Assembly (NCBI GenBank): GCA_013365365.1
Contig: JABVXU010000208.1
Location: forward strand, 1 to 64,000
DNA from: Cruorifilaria tuberocauda
Lineage: Eukaryota; Nematoda; Chromadorea; Rhabditida; Onchocercidae
Length of the DNA stretch: 64,000 nucleotides
Direction of reading: 5' to 3'
How positions within the stretch are numbered: the stretch's first letter is position 1; each line of letters opens with the position of its first letter. Both the position numbers and the translations under genes were made by a program. Below the pieces are notes generated by a model. It was not told where the DNA came from. It saw only the letters and a program-made list of their open reading frames with translations, and did no database searches. This document shows, in pieces, positions 53,601 through 64,000 of this stretch.

Positions 53601-56600
53601 ATGAGAAAAAGAAGAATTAAGAAATTAGAAATTAGAAAACTAGAGAAATTTCAATTTAAGCAAAATTTGCAACAGTTGTCCGAAGAGAAAATTAAGCCAT
53701 TTAGTATTTTACCATACTGTAATTTATTTCCCGAAAATAAACCATGATCCTTTAGAATTCTATAGCAATATTGTAACTTATAAAAAATTTAAAGAAAGAG
53801 GATAAGAATTTTACCTGATCAGTCATAATAAGCAATCGTCCATAACGCAAGGATTTTAATTTTTCGTCACTGCTATAATCTTCGCCAAATTTTAACCCCA
53901 GTATCCGTACAAGAGCTGCGATTTCAACATTTTCGGTTGCCTTTAAAAATTAAATCTAAAAAATAGATTGAAAGTCGGAATGATAGAAACTAATACCTTA
54001 ACCCATTTCTATCTCACTCTCAAAAAATTTGGTGACAAAAAAGAAAAGAAAACTTGATACAAATTCAACTAGATACAAAATCCATATATTATACTATGTA
54101 ATATTTTCCCGTTCGCCGACAAAAGCAAATTTACTCAAGAGATTCTAAAGGTTTTCATTTAAATGGAAATGTGGAAATTGTTTTCCAATACTAATATATT
54201 GATTATGAGAAACAATTATTCTGCAAATTTAAATCTGAAAATGTCAACCATTTTAGCATCCATCCCTCGAACATTTGTCAGTTTCCCTCGAATTGGAAAA
54301 ACACCATACTGTTTCCGTCCAATTCTAGCCAGACCAGCAACCGCGAGTGCTTTTGCTGAATCACCTTCTGTTACTATTAATGTGCAGTTATAACCGTTCT
54401 TGGTACCTGCATCAATTGCATCTTCAAGTTTTGATAAATCCCATAATGATCGTTTCATGGAGCGGTTCAATGAAGCCTAAAAAATGAACCCTAAAACAAA
54501 ATATGACTAGTTTAATTAGATTTAGAAAGCAGTAGAAATCTTGTTTACAATATCATATAAATCCAGAGATAAGGCAAAGGAATAAAGACGCACCGTATGT
54601 TGCTGACTTATGTCGTAAAGTAAGTGATCTATGATATCGCTATCTTTAAAGAAATTTTCGTAAAATGATTCGGGTATAACACAAGTTGAACCGAAATTCT
54701 TCACTGATGTTGTAAGGTATTCCTTAGACTGCGATTCGAAAGCGGGATTTTCTATCAATGAGTTTACAAATACATGAAGTCGATTTTTAACCTGCAAATA
54801 TTTTACAAAAAATTTTCATTTACACCTAGTTATTTTACTGTTATTTTTACTACAGCTAATTAGAGCTTTTTTCCCTATCGTTTTCACCGCAGCTTATTAA
54901 CTTTAAAATATAAAGAACTTATCTGGTGTGCACTTATATATTTTTCACAGCTGCAGCGCCGATCTATTTCTTGTTTTAATCGCGATACTAACTGGTTTAC
55001 AATATAATCCACATGTCGTCCTCCCTAAATTATTTATACTATATCAAAATATTTTAGGTTCATGTTATCGAATAAAAGTTTATGTGTTAAAATCAGACCA
55101 GATATTGAGAATACAATCTCAGTAAACTAAACGTCCATAGCACTAAACTTCAGTTACTCTTTCAAACACGGTTACAATGAAAAAGAGTAAACAACAATTG
55201 CATTAACTACGTTATTTTCTTCAAATATCTGCGAAAACTTTGCCCAATAAAAAAACCAACTTTTAAAGTACTAATATTGTTAACAAAACTTATGTGCTGA
55301 TACCCGACATCACTTCGTGCAACAGCAATCTGCCATCGATCATTAACATCACAATAAAACGGAACGATTGGGTTTTCAACATTTTCATTTATGGAAAACA
55401 GCTTCACATAGTCTTCGAATCCTGAAACCTTCAAAACAATGGTTAATCGGTATAAATGTTGAGAAATAATTCCTCGCTAAATATTTCGTGGATTCAAATT
55501 TTATTAATTTCTGAAAAAAAGACATACTATTTCATGAAATTTTGGTGGTGATAAAATATTTACGAACCTCGATTTTTGTTCCGTTCAATAATACATGAAC
55601 ACCACTGAGAGTACCAGCGATATCTATTGTCCTTCTTATCATTACTTCTACTGTATTTTTGTCTAAAGATAATAAATTGAATTTGCTCAGGTCAGGTTTA
55701 AATGTGACACGAGTATAATCGGATGCGTTTGTGTCAACATTACTGATGATCGGATCATCTACATCGTTCATGTTATTCCGCCAACACTAAAGATATCAAG
55801 CACTAGTTAATAGATGGATTAAGCAAAATTTTTAAAAATAAAAAAAAAACTAACATACAATGGCTATAAATACTTTCAGAGTAGCGCATTTACTCAATAC
55901 ATATGCAGAAAAAACCCTCACATACAAATGAATAAAAATAACAATGGCGGTGCTTTAACTCATAAATATTGGCAATATAACAGTACTATTGATTTACCTG
56001 AAAAAAGCGCAAACCAGATTGTTTCGCACAAGTTTCTACGGCAAATTCCGAGCTAAATATATTGCATAACTTAGCACCGAATCCATTTCTACCACCTGCA
56101 ATTTTTGTCCGATTAAAAGCTTGTATTTAGCTCATGTTTTTCTGATGAGATTTTAAGAAAAATTTTTTTTCTAAGCACTGAAATTGTCTTTTAAATCAAA
56201 GAGTAACGAACACGAATTGCATTGCTTTCTAAATTTAAATTATTTTTGAAAAAAGTGTCGATAAAGAATAATATGAGCATGTAATTTGAACTAACCGACT
56301 ATTTTCAATTCGGAATCGTCATAATTAGATGAAGTAAATAACGTGCCAAAAATCATCGTAGGAACATAAACTCCTTCAGTTGGATGAAGCTCCACTGGTA
56401 TCCCACGGCCATTGTTCCAAATTGATATCACGTTCTTTTCTCTAAATAAAAGATGGCGATAAACGAACTAAAATTATTACCTGAACCTGAATATTTTTAA
56501 TTATTGTAAGTTGCTAGAAATGGAAACAAAGTAGGAATTTGAGGCTTGCACTTGGAACATCATTCAGAGATGCTGGATCTCACATATATATATGTATATA

Positions 56601-57461
56601 TGTATATATATATATATAGTAGGTTCAATTATTATCAATAATTTACTAAAAAGGTCAACCTATCAATATTAACAGCGATAGTAGTCATTTGTGAATCTCG
56701 TCTACTGTTGTCAGCTGCATTAACCAGAATTTCATCAAAGATTTTCAATAAACCAGGAACAATTCGTGCTTCTTTTTTTAGTATCTGCTTCCTTATTGTA
56801 TCATAAACATAAATCGGCTAAAAACAAATATGTAAATTACGAGGAGAAAAAGACGGTTATAGTTTCTTGAAAAACCTAGCTTCAAGAACTCTTTACTATT
56901 AAATTTTTAAAAATTATTTGCAGTAAATATGAAATGAAGAATACAAACTTGCTCGTCAGATAAGACAGCAGAACCAATATAACTATCTGGTCGGTAAAGT
57001 ATATGTTTTAGAGGAGTCAATCTTTGATATTTATCCGCTGTCAACTTCGTAGTATTAGATCGTTGTTTCGATTCATATGGAACTGAAAATTTTTGGATAC
57101 GAAAAGGCGAATTCATTGAATCATTACGTTAGCAGCAAAATAAAATGATTTCAATATACCATAAATATTGATTCCATCAAAAACTAATCCTTGTCTACTA
57201 GTAAAATTTCAGAAGATCTACGGAAGCAAAAACCTTATTTCCTTTTTCTTTAAACACCAACATCTCCATAAAGAGCAACAAATACTAACCACTATTACTG
57301 TTAACAGTACGTTGGCAGCAACGAAGAAACGATCGTTCATAACGTTCAGATGAAAGTATTCCCATATGTAAGTTTCTCTTCAAAATAATCAGTGATAGTC
57401 TGGAACTGTCTTTAAAGAGTATTTTTTGAATATACTCCATCAGAGCTCTTCGTCCACTCAT
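47700..57461 (-). CDS. top2: Type IIA DNA topoisomerase (topoisomerase II)
   Basis: ATP-driven double-strand passage enzyme. Twenty-six exons: 57290-57461, 56949-57082, 56660-56817, 56296-56441, 55998-56095, 55568-55786, 55261-55428, 54923-55024, 54594-54791, 54249-54476, 53815-53940, 53371-53481, 53066-53171, 52772-52938, 52577-52675, 52090-52236, 51870-52018, 51594-51680, 51242-51386, 50310-50414, 50094-50182, 49842-49983, 49380-49532, 48631-48756, 48278-48445 and 47700-47741. They give about 1194 residues. GHKL ATPase: [16 protein letters not shown] and a QSK loop. [14 protein letters not shown] (Glu502) and [14 protein letters not shown]: catalytic Tyr837 in ASARYIYT preceded by Arg. It ends just after the coiled-coil gate (LLDMPL-equivalent VDMPL), without the 300-plus-residue C-terminal domain. 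The first exon is an extra basic leader ([31 protein letters not shown]) that looks like a mitochondrial presequence. The last exon is provisional. Two introns need AT donors. Confidence 0.94.
56578..56618. repeat. TA/TG-rich microsatellite
   Basis: A run of alternating purine and pyrimidine built from ATATAT and TGTATA units, inside the TOP2 intron between 56441 and 56660. It is a simple repeat with no coding overlap. Confidence 0.85.
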
Positions 57462-59533
57462 CTTAGTGTCGAATTAAGATTAAACAATTTCACAAATCGA
57501 GTCACCATATTTCTCCGCTACCAATCCCGCAATAAACCATTACTTCCCATAGATGACCGATAATCGTCCAACTGTGAAATAAAAATATTCTTTAACAAAC
57601 CGATACCTAACCGAAATCGGATTTACGGAAAACTGTCATCATTATGAAAGGAAAAAAGAATAGATGTAACGAATGGATAAAAGAGTCAATTGATGCATTT
57701 TCGTCAATTGACTCTTTTAAACAAATAGCCATGAAAGAGGGTTTAAATGGTTTAATAGGTCGCTTTGAAGTGAATTTCAAATATTTCGTTTCAATAATGC
57801 GTCTCCTGAACATGATAAGATTACACTTCAGTGTACCGAAGCAAGATTGTTAAATCAAGATTTGAAAGAAATTTATTGAAATATTACTCATCACTTATCA
57901 AGGATATAATATCACAGAACAAAAATAATTGAAAATGCTCGACGTAGCACATAATCGCAAATTATTGATAAAAGAATTGCAAGTGAAGTACGAGAGTACG
58001 AGTGCATTTAATTTACTAAATCCCCATCAAAAATCAACCACGTTAAAACATTCTAAAATATGCGAGTAAAACAATCCTTTCCTAAAACTCGATTTCCAAA
58101 CTACATCCAAAGTACAATAACAAGTATGAATATTTATAGAAAAAAACGGCATTTTACAATAAAGAATTTTGCTGAACATCGAAAAATACACAGTAATAAA
58201 TTTATAAATTAAGAAACGCGATTACTTGGCAGAGACATATCAACAACAATCGCCTAAACTCTATATCACAATTCAATGCAATATAAACAGAAAATTGCTT
58301 TGGGAGTCTTTAACTAACCAAAGTTCTCTGAAACACCTTTATTTTTTTCTGAAGTGTGTGAACTTTGATTAACAAATATACCTATTTAGGCATGCTATCG
58401 ATGGCACGAATAATTTATCATAATTTGTTTGTCCCTTTCTCATCCGATCACCGAAATATCCATTTTTTCGATCCTATTATATAGGTTCAGCTAAATAGTG
58501 AGAGTAGGCAGTTCTTCGAATCGCATTCAACTTTGTCAATTATTTCATTGTTAATACATCATGCAACTAATTGTGAAGAGAGAAAAAGAAATAACTAGTG
58601 TTTGACACTTCATAATTTGTTCCTCATATTACTAATTTGGCAAAATATTTTGCACTTATTTTTAAAGTGAGGTATTTTCTTCCAAATAATAAAGCTGGAA
58701 AAATTTCAAGGTATGATCTCCAGAACTTCGGAAATTCAAATCCTCATGACCTAAACATATTAGGAACTCCAGCTCAGTGCAGATAATTTCATTTTTAGAT
58801 GAATAGACAAACAAGCATAATCCATGAATATCCTATAAAACGCCTAACAAACAAAACCTGCATAATGAGGTCTGTAGGCCTAATTACTTTATATTACTTA
58901 CTACTAAATGAATTTATAAAGGCAAAGGATCAGTATTTATTTAAGCGTTTGTCTGAGAACAATTCGATGACAGCAAAGATTGATTTGAGAATTAAGCAAT
59001 TGTAAAGAAAAAAATTCTTTTTCGGCATCAACTATTTACATCTTTCAGAATGAATTAAACTAATAAATTTATATTGAATCAGACATACTGGAACCAAAAC
59101 AAAAACCCGTAGAGAATTTCACGTCGCCCTTCATTCATTCAACAATATACAAGACAGCTATTTGCAGGAAGATACGCATCGATCACGAGCGGTTGATGCT
59201 GTTTGTTGCGCTGCTTCTCAGCGGCGGCCGAGGAGACTGAAAGTGAACTGAAGTGAACTCAGTAATTTATGCAACATTTTGCGAGATATACATAAAATTT
59301 AAGACAGTCAAATTCACTGAGGCCTCAGTAAATTAAACATGGCGTATTTTATATTCTGATAATTATTGGAAATAAAGGAATATGACCATAAAAAACCTTA
59401 AAGATCGCTGTTAAGAAAATTATTATTAACTAGAGCAATGGAGAAAAAAATCTGATCCAATGCTAACACTGACTGTCAAATAGAATTATTAGTGCTATGT
59501 GCATATAATTGGTGGTACCGACAATGATTTAAT
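57462..59533. other. Intergenic region between tir-1 and TOP2
   Basis: About 2.1 kb downstream of the tir-1 stop and upstream of the TOP2 start, both on the minus strand. It contains the perfect hairpin at 57678-57719. A plus-strand frame at 58799-59005 has no family likeness. A short GC-richer patch lies near 59170-59240 (including GCGGCGGCCG). Confidence 0.5.
57678..57719. repeat. Perfect 16-bp inverted repeat (hairpin)
   Basis: The arms 57678-57693 and 57704-57719 are exact reverse complements with a 10-base loop. The element lies about 215 bases upstream of the TOP2 start codon. A 16-bp perfect stem with a short loop is unlikely by chance. It could be a protein-binding palindrome, a structured 5' transcript element or a miniature transposon scar. 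Confidence 0.8.
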
Positions 59534-62500
59534 TTATTGTTTCGCTGACATGTCAGGCATACCAAGAAAGATTACCATACAATGATTGTTTGACATTTCG
59601 TTGTGTGGTTGCCTTGTTACCGAACATTTCTGAGTTGTTTTTGCGATTGACCAACGTGCAGATATCTTACGCTGCTGAGTTCCGTTACTTGTACCTGACG
59701 CTACCGATACCTGAATAAAATTTGACCTGATAACCTCATACCTCACCATTTTTTCAAAAACTAGTAACATTCAACAAATTCAACGTTTACTAAGCAAAAT
59801 AGCATGTTACACAAATTTTTGTCTAATTCAATCAGTTATCCATACATATTACAATACGCTGCAACATTATTTCTTTCCGATATTTACTATTAATTGGTTA
59901 AACTTTCAAATTTTAAGTAGTTTAAAAAATAGACTACCTGTCTTTCAGTGAATTTCAGTGTTTCATCACACAACATAATGACAAATTTCGTTGAAAAACA
60001 GGGCATACCTGTTGTTGACCGATACTAGGTGTTCGATTCAATTCACCTTTGATAAAGCGTTCCACTTTATCCATACAAGCTTCTTGATAATCATGTACCC
60101 AACGTACACCATTATAACGCGTTATATGTCGTATATCAGCAGGCAAATCGGTATCGGTAGGGAAATCAAAATGTTGATCAAAAATCGGTATTACATTCTT
60201 ATGATGATCAAAAGCGCAACGCAGCTGGAATACAAATTACTAATTTCAGCCATACAGTCCCATTTATTAAAATCATAGTCCAGTTCCTTAGATGTTTCAA
60301 AACTATTCTTTATAGGAAGGTTGAAATCCGAAGGTGGAGAGGTGGAGAGGATCTAAAAGTCCGAAGGATGTGTTTAAGAAGGGACAAAACCAAATTACGC
60401 ATGTTACAAAAAAGAAAAAATTGAATATAATACTGAAATTTAATGAATAATTCATTGATTCTCTGTTCTTTCCATCCTCAATCACTAAGTAAAATCTTCG
60501 ACAAACCTCTTTATGTATCCAGTCTTCACAGTTATGATCATTGAATAACCTATCCAAAGAATTTGGCGTTAATACGAGAATAAAATGCTTTGCTGCCTGG
60601 ATATTTTTCAATAATGATGAATCAAATTTACCAGCATACAGTTTATCAACATCAATGAATACCTACAACAACAAGTATATCACAATTACAATATCAAAGC
60701 AGCAGATATGAAGGGATATAATAAAATTATTTAGAGAAGTAAAAAATATATTTTTAAATTTGAAAAGTATAAACACTACCGTTTGTAAAAGCCAAAAAGA
60801 TGCTGAACAAAAAGAGCAAGAAACAATTAATTTGTTGTGAATTTTCCAGATATGTGTAAAAATTGCTAATGTCAGCTATATCTTACGAAAAAAGAGCAAC
60901 CCGAAATACTAGTTTATTTTATATTTCGGCAAGCTGTGATGTGTTTTCAACAGAACAAAGAATTGGAAACATATTGGAAACGCAGTCTAAGTTATAATAA
61001 AAATAAATATTAACCTTATATCCTCTAAGTTGAAGTAAAACTTTAATAAGGCTGGCCAGTTGATTACCCGTACTGCGTCGGTAACTTATAAATACATCAA
61101 TTTGCTTACTCAATATCGCAACTTCGATGTCATCGATATGCTTACTATCTGCAATTTTTGCAGTTTATAAAGTGATACTTCACAAACTTCATGATTTAAT
61201 CGACAAGAATTACAATAAAATTTCAATTTAGCTTAATTATCTGATGAATAAATTACATTTAAGTTTTACCTTGTAATGCTTGCCTCAGTTTGAGCCTGTG
61301 GATAGGATTATGCATGCCACATACAGTTTTCATCATTTCATCAGTTAAAGACGGCAACAAACTGCGATTTAGACCCATACCAAGCATTTGATAAGTATAA
61401 ACAGATAATTCGGGGCTTAGGGACATCAGGAACTGATCTAACTGACTTTCATCTACACTTCCGTAATCAGCTGCAATCTGGAAGTGCCACGGACTTAAAA
61501 AGCAAATATCGATAAGTGATCAAATCATCAGTGAATCAATAATTTATCATTCAATGTCTAATCAGTAGCATAATTATTTCTATTCCATCTAGCTATCAAA
61601 ATTTTAACCAAAATCATTCAATAGACAGATGAATTTCTACAAATCAGAGATGCTTTATAAAGAAAAACTTGCTTTAAGACTTTCCAGTTCACGAATGAAG
61701 CGTTTTCTAAGTAGGGCGGAAGACATCTGAAGATCTTGTTCAAGTTCTTTTTCAGTTAGCAATAACAACAAATCACCATCAACCATATGTTTCGCAAAAG
61801 CATCGGCATAGGATTCAAAACCAATCTGCACAAATTTATATAAGAATTAAGCATAACAATGAAAGGAAGATTTTTAATATGGTAACTATAGAATAAGATT
61901 ATGAGTTCCCAAAATGCAACAGATACTACGGGAAAATAGCATAAATTATGCAGCATGGGAGTTTAAGATTACTAACTAACCTTCTTCACCCAGTACTGCA
62001 CATCGGCAATTGTCCAGCAGGGTACCTGTTGCGTAAGCTTGTAGGGCACTTCCTCACCTATCACAGTTAAAGCCTCACTTGCGAACTTTGCGGCCACTTC
62101 GTCTGGACTTGATGCAATTTCTTTCAGTGCTGCTATTGCTCCTATTTCCTGCAATACATTGAGCTATATTCCCTCTAGGTTTGCATCTATCTATTTTCAT
62201 TTAATTTCAAATTTTTACTTTGAATATGTTCATTACTTTTTCTTTTTTTACAAAACCATTAAAAATTAAATGAATCAATTTCTAACTCACATAATGTTTA
62301 TACAAATACCTTCATACATACTCCAGCGGTATATATAGGTATATATAACATGCTAATATAACTAATATCAATTTTTTAAATTATTTGAATCTGAAATTGA
62401 GAAACTTGAATATCCCACAATACCTCAACAAATTCATCACCATTTGATTTTGCAAGATTTGCAAGATCGTTGTGTGCGAGAACGTCTTAGCTGCATAATT

Positions 62501-63897
62501 ATATAGGGTAGCCTCATTTTGAAGATTTCAAAATCTTGCAGAAACGAGCCAAATTAACTATAGCTTACAAGACGGAGTAGGAAAATTCAAATTTGAGACA
62601 AAGATTATATTAAAAAAACTTCGCAAAAAGAAAAACGAAGTTATGAAGATACAAGTTAACCGGAAAATGTAAAGCTTATCACTCTCACAGATATCACCAT
62701 TTGGAATCAGGAAAAAATGGCAAAAGCTATAATAAGATAAGGTGTTGACAGTAACATGCATGCATGAGCTGTCCGTGTATTTTATGTTCATTATTATATT
62801 CAAACAGGCCGCCCACAAGAATAATTCATTCTTGTTGACGCCTTTCTCATTGGCACTATCAGTACAGTGCACTGAGAAATTCTTGAAAGGGATTTAAATT
62901 CCTTGTGAAGTGATCCCAAAATGATGGAAGGAAGTTGGAGACATGGTAGAAGAGCAGTGATTGAATGCATTGTTTAAATCCAGCTGTGGTGTCATTTGGC
63001 TATGATGAAAGTTTTTTTAATTTAACATTTCATTTAATGTGATTGATTTTATTGCTTCCAAAAGTGGTTGAAATTTTCTGATTTTCTTTCTTAAAAATTC
63101 CTCGAAATCCAAGGCTCTGATTAATCGGACGGTGAAAAAATTCCGCTGACCGAGGCTCCTTGTGTAAGCCATGCATCAAAATATATGAATAAGAGAAACT
63201 GTGAATCAAGATTTCAGCTATGTAACTTTTTCCTTTCAGCAACTTGCCCCAATAATATAATTAACAATTTAGGAAAACTTCATGCCTAATTTTGACTTTG
63301 ACCTAAATAACTTTTCATGGACTAATTGCTTTGCAATTGGGAAATGGATGCTAGAATAAAGACTTATGAACTTTATATTCTATCATTATCTTTCATATAA
63401 AATTACTGTATAGTTATCGAGCAGATATTATTCTCTTTTTTAAAATAAATTAACAAAGAATTTCTTTAAAAAAAATTTTTTCCTTTTGCAGAGAAAGAAA
63501 TTCCTTGAAAGTTCCTGGAACGATTTCGAAGAATACCAGGTTACGTTCTATTTTTTGTTTCATTGCCAAAAATTTCCTTTTAGCTTTCCCAGAAAAAAAG
63601 TGATGGGAAAATCGCGACAATTTTTCGGACGAGTAGCGACGTGTCATGTCATGGACTTTTGCCGAAGAGGTATTTTGAAAATTGAAGAACTTACTTGAAA
63701 AACTTCAAGTTTTTGCTGATCTTTCTTTATTGTTGCTTCCATTGTAAGGTGGAATGCAGCAATACTGCGTGCTTCCCGACACTTTGACTTCAGCATCGGC
63801 AACAACCTGAAGTAGAAACTTCTCGAACAATTGCACCGCATACAGTGAAAAACAGTTACGAGATCCTGGGTAATAAATTTAATCATCTCGATGGAGA
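59534..63897 (-). CDS. tir-1: TIR-1/SARM1, NAD-cleaving TIR adaptor (3' part)
   Basis: SARM1 family: an ARM domain restrains a C-terminal TIR domain that hydrolyses NAD, with two SAM domains forming the octamer. In nematodes TIR-1 acts upstream of p38 MAPK in immunity and in neurons. Eight exons seen: 63695-63897, 61981-62148, 61673-61825, 61270-61477, 61015-61148, 60507-60662, 60009-60224 and 59534-59710. The last ARM repeats include [20 protein letters not shown] and [17 protein letters not shown]1 starts [13 protein letters not shown] and contains [20 protein letters not shown]2 includes [55 protein letters not shown] and DWIHKE with the catalytic Glu (human Glu642). The C-terminal extension after [10 protein letters not shown] is low-complexity. 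The intron after exon 3 uses a GC donor (AAA|GCAAGT). The 5' exons lie beyond 64000. The 63897 boundary is less certain than the others. Confidence 0.93.
62149..63694 (-). other. Long tir-1 intron
   Basis: A 1.5-kb intron between two ARM-repeat exons, much longer than most others in the window. Minus-strand frames at 62558-62872 and 63030-63242 inside it have no family likeness. No nested gene was supported. It could hold an alternative promoter, since this family is known for multiple isoforms, but nothing in the sequence proves that. Confidence 0.5.
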
Positions 63898-64000
63898 CTG
63901 AATTAATAATATACCCTGAATAATACTTTTTTCAACTCTTCTTTTTCTCATACAAATTGGTGTTAATACACAGAATCTTTTAACATATTTTTTTCTTATT

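Overview
The window reads as nuclear DNA of a nematode, most likely a filarial (onchocercid) worm. It is visibly AT-rich. Genes are broken into many short exons by introns that end in TTTCAG-like acceptors, and some start codons sit directly behind such acceptors, as expected of spliced-leader trans-splicing. The encoded proteins are conserved animal housekeeping and signalling proteins, including a nematode-type SARM1/TIR-1. The phylum is fairly secure; the genus is inference. Gene models were built by hand from open frames, splice signals, reading phase and recalled family sequences. No search was run.

Layout: 1-8223 has no supported gene. 8224-11964 (-) is an ABHD16-type phosphatidylserine lipase. 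12401-13631 (-) is a PRKRIP1 homologue only 436 bases upstream of it, so the two may form an operon. 14888-16884 (+) is a compact HP1/chromobox protein in divergent orientation to PRKRIP1. 20359-21195 (-) is an unrecognised gene-like stretch with an apparent frameshift. 21822-28500 (+) is a complete 19-exon NAA15, the auxiliary subunit of the NatA acetyltransferase. 31166-34696 (+) is the catalytic gamma subunit of phosphorylase kinase. 37148-39309 (-) is the 3' part, or all, of an unrecognised basic coiled-coil protein with a C-terminal PDZ ligand. 43905-46991 (+) is the 26S proteasome lid subunit RPN6/PSMD11. 47700-57461 (-) is a 26-exon type IIA DNA topoisomerase, tail to tail with RPN6. 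59534-63897 (-) is the 3' part of tir-1/SARM1, whose 5' exons lie beyond the window edge.

The genes do not form one pathway. They cover chromatin and DNA topology (HP1, TOP2), splicing-associated or RNA-binding function (PRKRIP1), protein N-acetylation and degradation (NAA15, RPN6), glycogen signalling (PHKG), lipid signalling (ABHD16) and NAD-linked innate immunity or axon degeneration (TIR-1).

Two things stand out. First, five of roughly 85 modelled introns need a donor that does not start with GT: AT twice in TOP2, TT in PHKG, GC in RPN6 and GC in tir-1. In four of these the readthrough frame meets a stop, or the neighbouring conserved residues fix the junction. The AT and TT cases keep a strong AAGT/AAGA downstream. 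Second, the topoisomerase has an extra basic N-terminal exon that looks like a mitochondrial presequence, and it lacks the usual long C-terminal domain. It may therefore be an organellar or specialised paralogue. No prokaryote-like system, CRISPR array, tRNA or transposon was recognised.
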